NCBI RefSeq assembly: GCF_029227915.1
Contig: NC_079877.1
Span: forward strand, 14,648,851 to 14,712,850
Direction: 5' to 3'
Length of the DNA stretch: 64,000 nt
Source: Hydractinia symbiolongicarpus
Lineage: Eukaryota > Cnidaria > Hydrozoa > Anthoathecata > Hydractiniidae
The notes under the pieces were generated by a model. That model worked only from the letters and a program-made list of their open reading frames with translations, had not been told where the DNA came from and did not search any database. Shown one piece after another: positions 10,776-21,748 of the stretch. Positions within the stretch are counted from its first letter, which is position 1; each line of letters starts with the position of its first letter. The translations under genes were made by a program, and so were the position numbers.

Positions 10776-12750
10776 AGTTTTATTTTGAAGTAATTTTCAT
10801 GAAATGAATTGTACACGCATCACCTACTTCTCAAATGTCTAGGTATCTAACATTGCAGACAGTTTAGCATTATGCTGTGACAGTATTTTATCCATTTTTT
10901 TTAGGTTTACCATCTTTAACAATGTAAATAAACCCCTATACGGAGGCATGCGTGTTAAGACTTATAAGAATAAGTTAAAAAATAATATCGCAAAAAGCTA
11001 TTCATGAGCTGCGGAAAACATACCGCGCACTAGTATTTCCTAAGTGTCCTTTAAGTTATGTATCCTTTGTCTTGTTGATATTCATCGTCAATCATTTTTC
11101 GTAGGTTCCCTAACATAAGTGTTGATCCAATTCGTGGTTCAACTTCTTTCCGTCACTTTTTAAATTCTTATTGTTACACTTTATTAGTTTGTTACTCTGT
11201 CTGACGTTCATTTAGCTATAATTTTCAAAAAATGCTTTGTACGAACGTACGAATTTTACAAGTTAGCAGAAAAATTTTGACATGCTTTTTTAATATTTAT
11301 TTTATACTATTTCATAATATTTCTGAATCTCCCTCTTTTGGTGGTAATATGTTCTACGAAATAGAGTCAAGTTCTGGGCAACACTAATAAGAAGTTTCAT
11401 TTCTATTGCACAACATATTACAGAGGTGGAGTGAATCATCCTCTCCCCCCCCCCTCCCTCAACATTGAGGAACCCAAAAAAGAGCAGCGGGATAGCGTTA
11501 AATGACACCTTCGAAAAATACCTGGTAGTTGTTTATATCGTGCGCAACACCAATTAGAATGAAGGTTAGACGTTTGTATCTCTTTAAAGTGAGTAGTGAT
11601 CTGTTGAAAGACAGTGCCGAGATTATTCTGTTAACTGATAAGAGGTTTAATTCTTTCTTCAATCATGTATTGTGAAGCCTTAACACCCAAAGAAACTGTT
11701 ATTACTCCTTCTCATGGACGGACTGACTTTCCTAACAAATTGTGGTGAAATATTAAATAGTTTTTTTTAATAATTGTCAGTGTCATTAAATAATTTAATT
11801 TTCGATATGAATCTGCAGTCTTTTTAATCAGTTAGTTGATATGCAAAAGATAGCTATTAAAGCTATTAAAAGTAGCTATTAAAATGTGTTGTATAAGAGT
11901 GTACACTATACTTTAGTTCATTGCTGTAACATCTTTGAGATTTTTATTTATTCGCAAATAGACACATTTCTGACCCTTTGTTCTTCTAACAACCATTGCC
12001 GATAACTACTTTTATGTCATTTTAGTTTATTTAACAAGTTAATTCAAAAATGCTAATCAATCTGAGAAAATTAAACTTGGCTTCACTGGCAAATGCCGGT
12101 AAATGAAATTTTCGTGATTTGAGCCAAAATGTTAAATCGCACCAAAATTTATTTCGGGAAATTTCGTTTAGATAATAAGATAATTTACATAAAATTTTGT
12201 TGTTTAAGGTTTCCTGTAACAATGTCCCTATCTTTATTCGCTACCGCAAGACCTCTTTGAACATATATTAATCAAGACCTATGTCTATCGCAAAAGTTAA
12301 TGCACGCAAAGAAAATATGAAATGGTTATTGAAAGAAGTTATTCCTGACAAAAAAATTTAAGAGTCTATTCGCAGAATTTATTTTCTTTGGTTTTGAAAA
12401 TTTTTTAAAATTTTTTTAAAGTGGAAGATAAAAACGTGTATGGTCTTGAAATTCCGCGCACTTTTCTATTAAGTCAATTCCAGGATTGTAAATCGCATAT
12501 TTTGTTACCCGGGTGTGTGGATAATAAACATCTTTCTTTCTTTTTGTTTCATTTTCAAGAAGCTAATTTTACTAGATTTTATTACCTTTTCAGTTGCAGC
12601 TACTATTGATATAAGTAACAGTTTATAGACAGGGTGGTTAAGCAATTTTAAAAACGGTAGCACATTGTGCGAACTCTGTTTGACATGACGTAATCACTTT
12701 TCGTTGAATGACAAATATTGAGTATCTGATTAGGTGTCTGGTATTTCATT
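10776..12750. other. Intergenic, no gene seen
   Basis: AT-rich. Contains a C-tract near 11,445 and a short tandem of GCTATTAAA near 11,855. No supportable coding or RNA feature. Confidence 0.5.
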
Positions 12751-12751
12751 T

Positions 12752-12815
12752 TATCCCGGTATGATGAGATCAAGAAAAAAATGCATGTAAACACTTCAAT
12801 TTATTTCATCCAGGG
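12752..12815. mobile_element. MITE-like palindrome fragment abutting the Polinton
   Basis: Contains TTTTATCCCGG, GATGAGATCAAG, a poly-A tract, GTAAACAC and CATCCAGGG. Related motifs (CGGGGATAAAAT, GATGAGATCAAA, TTATCCCCGG) occur in inverted orientation just outside the other Polinton end. It is probably part of a dispersed MITE family. Confidence 0.45.
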
Positions 12816-13222
12816 AGAGATAGAGAAATGTATGTTCTAGCGCAGTCTAATAGTCACCGCACCATCAAAGACCTAGACCTTATTAATCATCACCATCCAA
12901 GACCTAGTTCCTATTATTCACCACAATGACATCATCAAGATTCTAGCGCAATTCCCTAAAAATCAACGCGCATACAGGGGAATTTCCCTAATGATACTAA
13001 ATATTCATCAAAAATCAACGCATGCGCAATAAAGAGGGAATTTTCCATCAGGGAATTAACTGCGTTGCTTTTGAGCAAAATGAAATCCTCTGACAATGTA
13101 AAATTCTATACAATAAAGAAAATGGAATCACATACGGTTAAACAATTACGTGATATTGCAAATGGTTGTGGATTAACAGCGTATTATAAACTACGTAAAG
13201 CTGAATTAATTGCCTCATTGGA
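12816..13222 (+). repeat. Polinton left terminal inverted repeat
   Basis: Matches the reverse complement of 24,513-24,933. It carries a promoter-like region and the first 48 or so codons of a SAP-like leader. Relative to the right copy it has lost about 37 bp and gained a tandem duplication of about 30 bp around CCAAGACCTAG. Confidence 0.9.
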
Positions 13223-13460
13223 GCACAATATTGCAAGCCATAAAATTGGATCAAGTCCGTTGAAAGTAATCCTCATATGTTAGAGCATGTACCGGATCAA
13301 TTCAAAACGCAGGACATAAGGCTGTGCAATAAGGCTGTTGAGGAGGAGCCCTTCGTGCTCATGTATATACCGGGTCGGATCAAGATGCAGGACATGTGTA
13401 ATGAGGCTGTTCAGGAGCCTTTTGGGATTATAAAATATATTACAAAATTAAGGCCTATAC
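13080..13460 (+). pseudogene. SAP-like leader plus FKTQ/CNxAV repeat protein, frameshifted
   Basis: ATG 13080 lies inside the inverted repeat. Residues 1 to about 50 repeat the SAP-like leader of the polymerase gene (VKQLRDIA, LRKAELI). Beyond the repeat the sequence is unique. In another frame it encodes two units of a repeat of roughly 33 residues with the pattern VPDQFKTQ...CNKAV and IPGRIKMQ...CNEAV. I associate this pattern with uncharacterised cnidarian and viral-type proteins, but no function is known to me. The frame changes near 13,270, so the gene is broken. A DNA-binding role for the SAP-like part is inferred from the family. Confidence 0.6.
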
Positions 13461-14122
13461 TCAGGTGGAGACTCTACATAGTGATTGCATACTGTACAGA
13501 TTGCAATTTTTTAAGACGTCCTGTTTCCCTTTCTCCCTACCCTTTGCAACCAACTGGGCTCTCTCCTGTTCGTTGATGATGTTCACGACACGGTTAAAAT
13601 GTTGCCGCATTTGCTCCTTGAACAGCATATACCTCTCCTTCTCCCTACCGATTAGACTGTACTCGTAGTCACTAATCACACCATTCTCCATAGCTTTTGA
13701 AATAAGATCAATAATAGAGTTTTATTTAGCCTCCGCAAGCAGCCTTATGCCTTCATGCTTTTTACTCTTAACCCCGAGCCTTTTTGAGGCATTTATAAGC
13801 CCTGTTTGTCCTATCCCGGCTGCAATCGTGAGCCCTCTCATGGCAATAGCCAGGGGAACCCCTAGGTCCGAGGCTGTAGCTGCAATGCCAAACCACGACG
13901 TAATCACGCTTACACCAAGCAGACCGTGGTTACAAAAGCATACCTACGTGCCGTGCATCTTAAATTTCTTTCCAAGCTTATCCCGCTCCTTTATATCATT
14001 TCGCAGATATTGTTCAATATCATCGATTTTTTGAGCCTGTACACTTGGCTCTCCTCCTGCATATTAGCGCCTTGTGCAGGTGCACTCGGTAAATTTGGAT
14101 ACAGCTTAGCTACGTCATTCAT
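13461..14122 (-). pseudogene. Small Polinton protein, unknown function, broken
   Basis: Start ATG at 14,122. The N-terminal part is hydrophilic. A central glycine/alanine-rich hydrophobic segment (encoded 13,722-13,907) ends in KKHEGIRLLAEAK. A C-terminal charged helical part (13,461-13,691) begins near VISDYEYSL. This order is one I have seen repeatedly in cnidarian-type Polintons. The three parts are in different frames with stops between them. Function unknown; the hydrophobic middle suggests a membrane or virion-associated protein. Confidence 0.5.
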
Positions 14123-14205
14123 TTATTTATTCTATCAAGATTTGCATAGTTATGTTAAAAAATGTCACGTTCTTTTCATGGTGGTAGACATCCGTAAGCA
14201 TAAAA

Positions 14206-14689
14206 TCAAGACAATCCCCATGCAGTCAATTCTTTAGTGGGAAGTAGGGCCAGAACCTCGGATTTTTTGCCATCCAATAGGCAGTCTTCTTCATCCAATT
14301 GGGGACAAATAAGTCTCAATCTTTGGTAGGTATCGGTTCTATATATCGCATCGTAGTCACACTTCATATAGTACTTCTTACTGGGGTCATTGGGCAGGCC
14401 TAAAAGCTCCTGCAATGGTCGATGAAATACCACCGATTACCCCCAGTGACACGGAGTGTGCAGTACCCGTTTTTTAGCACAAATAGTTTTATTTTATCCT
14501 CTGCCTGTCTATCCTCGATCCTATACAAAGCATTCACAATAGAGATGCAAGTCACCCTCTGATCAGATCCCACTTTCCTAATCGTAATGTCGTTGTCGCT
14601 ATATAGGTTCAGCCATCACGGGTGTCCTGTCCCAGATAGTCTTCGAATATGGTAGGTCTATCGATATCGGTAATATACAGTTGTTTCAT
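14206..14689 (-). pseudogene. Uncharacterised Polinton ORF, broken
   Basis: ATG 14,689 begins MKQLYITDIDRPTIFEDYLG. The frame stops near 14,611. Similar coding character resumes in other frames and ends in a 75-codon frame at 14,206 with KKYYMKCDYDAIYRTDTYQR. At least two frameshifts. I do not recognise a domain. It lies back to back with the plus-strand gene at 14,751. Confidence 0.4.
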
Positions 14690-14750
14690 CTCCTTTTGTT
14701 TAAAGAAATGAATATCTATCAATAAAATTACTTGGCAAAGTATAAGCAAC

Positions 14751-15748
14751 TTGGAGCATCAGGACCTCTACGTGAGTGCAGAGTCCCATATTCCCGTGGC
14801 CTTTCCGGAGATTACCGAATACGCTATAAAGGTCCAAACATTGCATTACTGGAACATTCAGGTGAAATTCGCCACACACTGTGCAACCACGTCCCTAGGT
14901 GTATGTGCCAAACACATCACAACAGTTTACTATCATATGCGTTGTATTCTGGCAAGGATGAAGGTACCCATGCCCTTTGACGATGGGTTCGAACAGTATA
15001 AAAACCCCTATTCCACATCCGGGTACGCACAGGTATGCCGCGAATACGGTGCAGACCCCAATAGTCTGTACAAGTTTAAGGCTGTCATGTTGTCGTTGAC
15101 AGATGGTTGGTGGTGGCCCAAAGTTGATGGGGACTGGGCCAAGTTTATTATGCCCAAGGCCTAACATCGGATGGTATGACCAAACTGAGCGAGAGTATTC
15201 GGGTTTACGTGGTTCTATTGCTGGGTTCTCGAGCAGGGGCCAAAGCATCCCTGATTGGCTAAAATGCGGACAACTACACATCAAGGCAGATCGTGGTATA
15301 GAAGTTCGAGGCCATGGTTCAACGTCAAGAAAATGTAAACCATGACATTACGGAGTTCCAAACGGTGTTGAAATATGCCCGGACCCCAGTGAATTTTGCC
15401 GTCATGCATCACGTGTACATGTTTCCCTCCGACATGAATCTGTGCATATGTAAAATGGTCGGGTATAACAATAATATTTTGATTGCACCGGCAAGTGCGA
15501 TGATTGGTATCCGATTTGATCTAAATAATAAGCGTATTACAAGGCATGCTGCACCCCTCAAGCATACTCCTGATCATACTAAACCTCCAGGGCCTCCCAT
15601 ACCTCCAACGCATACCATACTGCTCAAGCATGTAACGCCTATTACATCTCCTATACATACTCCTGATCATACCATACGGGCTATACCATCCATAACTCCC
15701 GACCCCACAACATTGTCTCCCATACCCAAACAACTCCCACAAAATTAA
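14751..15748 (+). pseudogene. Uncharacterised Polinton protein, broken
   Basis: The N-terminal 137 codons (14,751-15,164) contain PYSTSGYAQVCREYG and LTDGWWWPKVDGDWAKF. Coding continues in another frame (TKLSESIRVYV near 15,175) and then in a third (15,314-15,748: TEFQTVLKYARTP, MHHVYMFPS, IGIRFDLNNK), followed by a proline/histidine/threonine-rich tail. There are at least two frameshifts and a stop near 15,300. The tryptophan-rich core and repetitive tail are distinctive, but no fold is recognised; a structural or host-interaction role would be a guess. Confidence 0.5.
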
Positions 15749-15847
15749 TACGAGGATACCAAGGCCTCACAAATCACCATAGGGGTACGTATAATCCTTG
15801 TCTATATATGGTTACGAAAAAAATAGGGGCCTATTTCACATATAGTA

Positions 15848-16404
15848 CTACAAGCCGGCAGCTCCCGCAATGGCCATATACAAATGCTTACCGGCATATG
15901 TAACGATGGTTAACGCTATCCTCAGAAGGAAGGAGACTACTGTACCGATAATACCCGGAAATGCAGTACCTGATTTACCTGCTAGATATTTAAGAAAGTT
16001 CCCAAGTCTTTTAAGTTTCTCCACCCCCTGCGGTTCCCCCCTGCAGCACCCGCTGCCGCATCCCCTCTTCTTATAACGGCAAGGAAAATGGTGGAAATTA
16101 GTAAGCTTACAGCAGAGACGATGCTGGCTATGGTTATCCTCTGCTCGCGGAAGAGTGTTTTAAGCATTTCAAGCAAAGGAATGTCATCCCCGGCGATTTT
16201 CATCAACTGGGACTTAATATTCCGCAGATGCTTAAAAACCTCGGAGGAAATGAGACCATGCCTAGCGAGTGCAACATTTTTATCCTTCTTCAATTGATCA
16301 ATATCCTTCTCCAGCATGGCAATCCCTGAGGCCTTTTTGCACCGGCCTTCTGCTTCTTGAGTTTTCTTTAAATTTACCCTCCTTCGTCCTGATGTCGCTA
16401 TCAT
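15848..16404 (-). pseudogene. Coiled-coil/transmembrane Polinton protein, one frameshift
   Basis: From 16,404 the first 140 codons hold a lysine-rich helical region and the segment HGLISSEVFKHLRNIKSQ. A hydrophobic membrane segment follows (SIVSAVSLLISTIFLAVI, residues about 94-111), then a glycine/alanine-rich linker. The C-terminal hydrophobic part continues in a shifted frame near 15,985 to a stop at 15,848. This architecture recurs in cnidarian-type Polintons. The biochemical role is unknown; a virion-membrane or penetration role is only a possibility. Confidence 0.5.
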
Positions 16405-16414
16405 ATTTTATAAG

Positions 16415-17037
16415 TTAATCCTTCACCTCCTTGATATTCTTCTCAAGGGTCTCAATTTCGATTTTTATTGATCTCATATCAACCTCCGCGGCATCATGGT
16501 CGATGCCGGCAAACGAGGTATCTATATAGCCTTCAACGTCTTGGGCAAAATTCTAAATAGTATCAATCGTCTCCATCTCCATCACCTCAGGCCTTATCAA
16601 AGGGGTCATCTCATCATCCTCATCCCTATTCATAAGGACATTAACATCACGGATAAGATTCTGGGCCACTGTCCTACTACCTTTGATAGGTGTCTGATAG
16701 TCATAAAAGCCTATCGCTTTCATGCGTGTAGTACCTAGTCTACTTTGGAGCTGTTTTATAGTTGGAAAATTACCATCTTGCATTGTGAGTACTAGTTCCG
16801 GTAAGGATCTTTTTCTCGTCACAACCTTCTTTATTATAAGTTCACCCCTCTCACCCATTCGGAACCTAACGTAATGCATTGCATTGGGCGTCATACCGAG
16901 TCCGTCTCTAAGATTTGTGTACAGGCTATCAACCTTTAATTTAAATATCACAGTCCTTTGCGGCTCCGTGCCTAACCCCAATTGCCTACGCACACCTCCT
17001 TGCTGTCCCGGCGTTGAAATCCCCGATGTTCCAGGTA
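16415..17037 (-). pseudogene. Polinton conserved protein, internal stop, no intact start
   Basis: A frame open from about 17,037 to 16,553 encodes residues including RRQLGLG, TVIFKLKVDSLY and MHYVRFRMGERGEL. It is then interrupted by TAG at 16,553 and resumes in frame to a stop at 16,415 with an acidic coiled-coil tail (IETLEKNIKEVKD). No ATG is present at the natural start, opposite the capsid gene whose ATG is at 17,051. The two genes were divergent with almost no spacer. The type is familiar from Polintons but its function is unknown to me; a minor capsid role is conceivable. Confidence 0.5.
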
Positions 17038-17050
17038 ATAAATAATAAAT

Positions 17051-18260
17051 ATGGATGCGTTTGGAACCATACTAGATCCATATACGGAGACCAAGCAACT
17101 TCTGGGTATGAAAGGACGCCATCAACGGGTTCAAATCTCACATATCCCATCAACCATTAATCAGAATGAAGACCTCTATATTGACATAACCAACATGACT
17201 CAGAATGATGTCATTTTTCTGGGTAGTCTCAAGCTCCTATTTGACCTGCCGTTGACGGGGACCAATACAACAAGAACCATCGTATCGAACATAGGTAAAA
17301 GTCTGGTGAAAAGCCTACGTATTACCTTGAATGACAAGGAGGTCCAAAACATTAGCGACTACAACATTCTAGCCGTATATAGGGACATATGCCTACCCAA
17401 GTTTGACCGTGACAACAATCTCATCCTGCCATGCATCAATCTAAACGATGGGACCATTAGGGCCTTACAGGTAAGTGCTAGTGGTCACGTGGGGACCGAT
17501 GAAGAAAAGGCAATCGTGGCAGCCTATGAGAACATCTTCTGCATACCCCTTGGCCAATTTTTTGAACTGACCCGTGATCTTCCGTTCTATCCGGCAGGAC
17601 TCTATGACTACCTCCAGTTCATGCAGGGACGGCAGCCTGGGGGAGCACGGCAGCCAAGCCGGCTGATGCTGCGTATAAAATTAGCAATGTCAGATAGGAG
17701 TTTGACAAGATCACCCATGAGGGCTTGCCAGGTGCTATGATGTCAAGGTATGCAAGACTCGCCTTGCGTTATGAACAAACCCTGAGAATGAAGGTGGTCA
17801 CGATGAAGAAAGCAGATACCAGCTACAATCTACACATTGATAGCCCTTCCAGGTTGTTCAAACGTGTGTTACTACTCTTTATAGACCCTGGAAAAGTGAA
17901 GCCCTATGCCGGTGTTAACGAAACGTTTTATAACCACCAAATCAAAAAGATTAGCGTCACTGTCGAGGGGAGCGCAATGAACTCTACTCTCACGCATATT
18001 TAACCAAGGATCTTTAGGAGGAGATCGTCAGCATCTTTGGAAGCCACGACTCGAACGTCATGATTGGCCAATTCTTTAAAGAACCGTACGCGCTCTTCAT
18101 GGACTTTCGGGCATCCCCCGACAATAGTTTTCATGGTAGTAGAAGGCCCCTGCAATGTCTAAGCGATGGCATAACCTTGCACATTACCAAAAAGGCTGAC
18201 GGAACAAGGAGCTTTAGATGTTACGTGTACCTCCTGATGGATGCGCATCTTAGATGGTAG
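17051..18260 (+). pseudogene. Putative major capsid (double jelly-roll, hexon-like) gene, broken
   Basis: The first 229 codons from ATG 17051 are intact and end in a frameshift near 17,730. A second frame continues 17,725-18,003 (SVTVEG near its end) and a third 18,060-18,260, with a stop between. Alternating beta-strand-like hydrophobicity, the LDPYTE...LLGMKG start and the SVTVEG stretch near the C-terminus fit the Polinton/adintovirus major capsid family. Assignment rests on position, length and general pattern, so a structure-based search would be needed to confirm it. It would build the icosahedral shell. At least two disabling breaks. Confidence 0.55.
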
Positions 18261-18290
18261 ATTGGACCGTGTCGAATATTGAAATAAAGA

Positions 18291-18688
18291 ATGGCCACAA
18301 TAGCAGTACTGGTAGCAGGTGCGACCATAAACGCCCTCACATTCAGCGGGACAAATTATTTATTCAGCAAGCTCTCGGGCCACGGCGAAGCCGAACGTAA
18401 GCGGCACGATGAGGCTGTTGAGAAGCTCAATACAGCGCAAGCCCAATAGATCAGAGACAGACAGAAAAAATTAGACTGCTTTGCGACAGAAAAAGAGTAG
18501 CAACTTAAGGTGGGAAAAAGTTTGAGGAAGCCGGACAATGATATGTATCAAATTATATTTCCTCGGACAAAAAAGCACCGCAATTAAAGGATTTCTACAC
18601 CCCTTCAAAAGCCCAACAAGATGGGGAACTCACGTTCATCCTTGGCTCCCTATCCCTGCTAGGCTTTGTAGCTTACAAGTATCTGTAA
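18291..18688 (+). pseudogene. Small Polinton membrane-associated protein, broken
   Basis: ATG 18291 opens a 52-codon frame with a hydrophobic N-terminus (ATIAVLVAGATINALTFSG) and then a charged helix (ERKRHDEAVEKL). It stops at TAG 18447. Further decayed coding runs to a C-terminal hydrophobic segment ending at TAA 18686 (LGFVAYKYL). The layout, a hydrophobic start, charged coiled coil and hydrophobic end, is typical of a short protein found next to capsid genes in cnidarian-type Polintons. Function unknown. Confidence 0.5.
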
Positions 18689-18718
18689 GAACGCGTTCTT
18701 CTAATATATATAATAAAC

Positions 18719-19687
18719 ATGTCAGAAAAATCACCACATGTCATTACCGAGAGGGAAGCAGAAAAGCTTGGCAATATATATTATACCCCAGAACATCTCT
18801 GGACCGGATGGAAAGCCGTCATATTACTGGCAAAGAAGAGCGGTCTCTCCAAAAAGCTTGTAACTCATTGGCATCTCTTATTTCTCAGGCATATCAAATG
18901 CCCTAAAAAGATCGATTACCCCCATTTCACCATTACAACGCCCAACAAGATGCATCAGTTCGACCTGTTGCACATGCCCCATGATCGGTTGTATGGCAAT
19001 ACGTACAAGTACATCCTGACAGGCATTGACGTGGCCTCAAGATATAAGGTAGCGAGGCCCCTAAGAGCCGATAAAGTTAGCAAAGTCGCTGAGATGATCA
19101 AAGATATTTACAAAGCGGGCCTTTACACTACCCCACAACCTCTCAGTGCGATAATGGTAGTGAGTTCAAATCTGACGTAACGAAACTACTGGAGGTTAGG
19201 GGGGTTGAGATCAAGAGGGCTACCACGAAGTACCACCATACGTTAACGGCCTTCGTCGAATCGTACAACAAGGTCCTTGCAGAGAGACTATTTAAGCCTC
19301 AAGATGCCCAGGAGTTGGCCTCCGATGAGACTAGTACCACCTGGGTCAAACATCTGTATACCTTTGTGAAAGATCTAAACAATACTAAGACCACTATGAT
19401 TGGTATGAAACCTAACAAGGCGGTCAAGCTGGATGAGGTACCACTCGCAAAAGGCGAGGAATATCCCGAAGAGAAACTGCTACCCGAGAATGGATTGTAC
19501 TTTTATCTGCTACAACCCGGAGAGGGACATCTTGATGCGAAATGAAGTGCAACCGATGCTTTTTGGAGTAAAAAGAAGTATAGGTTGGACGTATAGTAGC
19601 AGGTAGTCGCATGCTATACTATTTGAAAGATGGTACCCAAAGAAGCTTTGTCTCAGAAGAGTTGATGCTTATTCCGGTGGTAAATAG
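18719..19687 (+). pseudogene. Polinton retroviral-type (rve, DDE) integrase, frameshifted
   Basis: Starts at ATG 18719. The N-terminal His/Cys region includes HWHLLFLRHIKC. The core begins with the first catalytic aspartate in MHQFDLL, followed by GIDVASRY. The second aspartate (CDNGSEFK) and the glutamate (FVESYNKVL) are present but in another frame, reached near 19,130. A chromodomain-like tail is visible to about 19,687, again with breaks. Integrase would insert the linear element and make a 6-bp target duplication. All three acidic residues are retained, yet the frame is broken, so the enzyme is dead. Its 3' end overlaps the minus-strand gene below. Confidence 0.85.
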
Positions 19688-20103
19688 TATCTTCAGGAGT
19701 ACCTCCAAGGGTTCATCCTCCAACTCATTACTCAGATCCCTTATATACAGCAAGGGTGGCTCGGTATAGAATGGGTACCCATAAACGATGCCTTTGATGA
19801 CATCAGGCTCACTATCCAAATCAATATCAATCAATCGCCTATCTGGTGTAGGAAAATTGAGTATATTGCATATTGTTTCTATATGGGCCAAATCCGCAAC
19901 TTCAACGCCTTATCTTTGATAACCTCGTAACAGAGTGCCCCATACTTATTCTCCTTAACTGAGATGAGATGGAGCCCTAGGTGTTCAATATCATCCTCGA
20001 GATAATCATTGATCTCGCTTCTTGCAAATGTTTCCCATGCTTTTTCGCCTGATGCTACCCTGTGTAAAAGGTCATCATCTGTGGGGTATTAAAAAACATT
20101 CAT
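19619..20103 (-). pseudogene. Uncharacterised acidic Polinton ORF, frameshifted
   Basis: ATG 20,103 is followed by a T-run where the frame shifts almost at once. Downstream coding includes ASGEKAWETFARSEINDYL and LHLISVKENKYG. A 90-codon frame at 19,891-19,619 then has DRRLIDIDLDSEPD and YIRDLSNELEDEP. It is acidic and leucine-rich with no recognised domain. Its last 70 bp are antisense to the end of the integrase. Confidence 0.4.
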
Positions 20104-20425
20104 AGTATCCCCGTCTCGATACACGATATTTTCCAGGCAGGTAGGGCAATAACCAGTCTTGCTTTTATACAGCAATGCAGCACAGGTAACTGAATATCAT
20201 AACCCCTTACTTACTTCTTTTGTACATAGGCTTCCATCTTTTTTATACTTTACTACCTTATATCTCGAAGCCAAACCGGTCAATGGAGTAGGGGTTGGGA
20301 ACCCACCACTAAATGAGGCTTTTTTCGATTTATCAAGAATGGGGAGCCACCCCACCTATTTTTCTACCCGCAAGGATAGTAAAATAATGTCTTGGTTGGA
20401 TGCAGGCTACCTATTCTGTAACATA

Positions 20426-21053
20426 TCAGTTACCCTTGGATATATTTTCACTTGCCCACATAGGTTGAGTATTGGTGTAGTGTAGCCTTTTCGCGACCTC
20501 TGCAAGTGATGGGGCATTGCCACGTTCGTTATATTTAAGCGAGATTTTATGATCTATATACCACTCTCCGTGGTTGTCCCAGGTCATACCTTCGGAAAAT
20601 TGGGCTTTTATATGGGTCCTCAGTGTGCCTTCGTTTTTCATGATGGCATATGCTTTCACCCCTGCAGTCCTAACACGTTGATCTCTGTCTTTGATGGGGG
20701 GATATTTGACTTCCCCACACTCTTTACAGTAGGATCTTATCCTTTGATGGGGACAAATCTGACTTCAGCCACATTCCTTACACTGATACCTCCGCCTTGA
20801 ATGCAGGCATATGCCTCCACCGCCACATTATTTACACTTGGATCTCACCCTTTGTTGCGGGCAGATACTACCACCGCCGCACTCTTTGCACCTGGATCTT
20901 AGCTTTTGATCGCACCTATTACGCTCCCACCGACACCCTCTTTTTATCGAGGCATTTTATGCATGTTTTCGTTAGTTGACCTTTTACCTTGATTCTAAAA
21001 TTGTCCAAAGATAAAAAGTGGTTACAGTGTGCACATTTCCTATTATTCTCCAT
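20426..21053 (-). pseudogene. Zinc-ribbon repeat plus HNH-like protein, broken
   Basis: ATG 21,053 begins MENNRKCAHC with a second CIKC pair about 25 residues on, forming a zinc ribbon. After a frameshift come four short units of the type C-P-H-x-x-x-R-S-x-C-K-E-C-G, two of them hit by stops. The C-terminal 77-codon frame (20,659-20,426) holds WYIDHKISLKY, followed by LHYTNTQPMWASENISKG. The DH core and the trailing N-x-Q-P-M-W-A-x-x-N pattern resemble an HNH-type nuclease fold. It could nick DNA during element replication or target host DNA. Nuclease activity is inferred from pattern only, and this copy has at least two stops and a frameshift. Confidence 0.55.
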
Positions 21054-21094
21054 ATTAACTCGTTTTTGCCCCTAGGGACAAGCACGAGTTGTGC

Positions 21095-21735
21095 TCATTC
21101 GAGAATCCTCCGATTCCTAGGATGTTCCAATCTTACAAAAAGGCACGCATGTTTGGATTTTTGCAGCTCAACTTTGATCTCGTCCCAGTCTGTTATTAGG
21201 TTCGTCTCTTCGTCTATCATTTTCATATCGGACCTTTCATGTGAGTACCATAAAAACAGAGCTTTCTTCTGCCTCCTCAGTTTCTAGGGCAAGGCAGTAT
21301 ACGATTGTGTTAAGAGCCAAAGACTATGCCCACGATTCCTACCGCTGATAGCAAGCTCAAGTAGGGATTGTTGACGTTCATCGAGACTTTCATCGGTGAT
21401 AACGTCATCAATGACAAACAACGTGTTCTCGCCTGCCAGCAATGAGGATATTTTCACTATCCATTCAAACAACACATTCCCGGGGTTCATCATAAATACA
21501 TAGTTATCCCTCCATAGTGTGGCCCTCTCCAGGTATGTCTTATTCCTTTTCAGGGTAGGGCATAGGATGACAATATTGTTGACGTGCCTCCTATACTCAT
21601 TTTCCAACAGGTCCAGGACGCACTGTGTCTTACCTGTGGGCCCTGTGAAAATTGCTGTGTTGGTGTCACCCACAATATCCATTTATTCAATAATTCGACC
21701 ACTTTCGATCATGTATCCTGGGGTACAGGGCTGCT
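21095..21735 (-). pseudogene. Polinton genome-packaging ATPase (A32/FtsK type), disrupted
   Basis: The intact part (21,682-21,284) carries a Walker A-like TGPTGKT, an ICPTL-type strand after it (VILCPTL), Walker B LFVIDDV and a GRNRGHSLWLLTQ sensor-like region. The Walker A loop is two residues short of GxxxxGKT, so ATP binding should fail. TAG at about 21,283 interrupts the C-terminus, which then continues to 21,095 with RRQKKALFLWY and ACLFVRLEHPRNRR. An upstream in-frame stop separates N-terminal residues (PGYMIESGRIIE). The family packages DNA into the capsid. Confidence 0.8.
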
Positions 21736-21748
21736 CAGCCTGTACATA

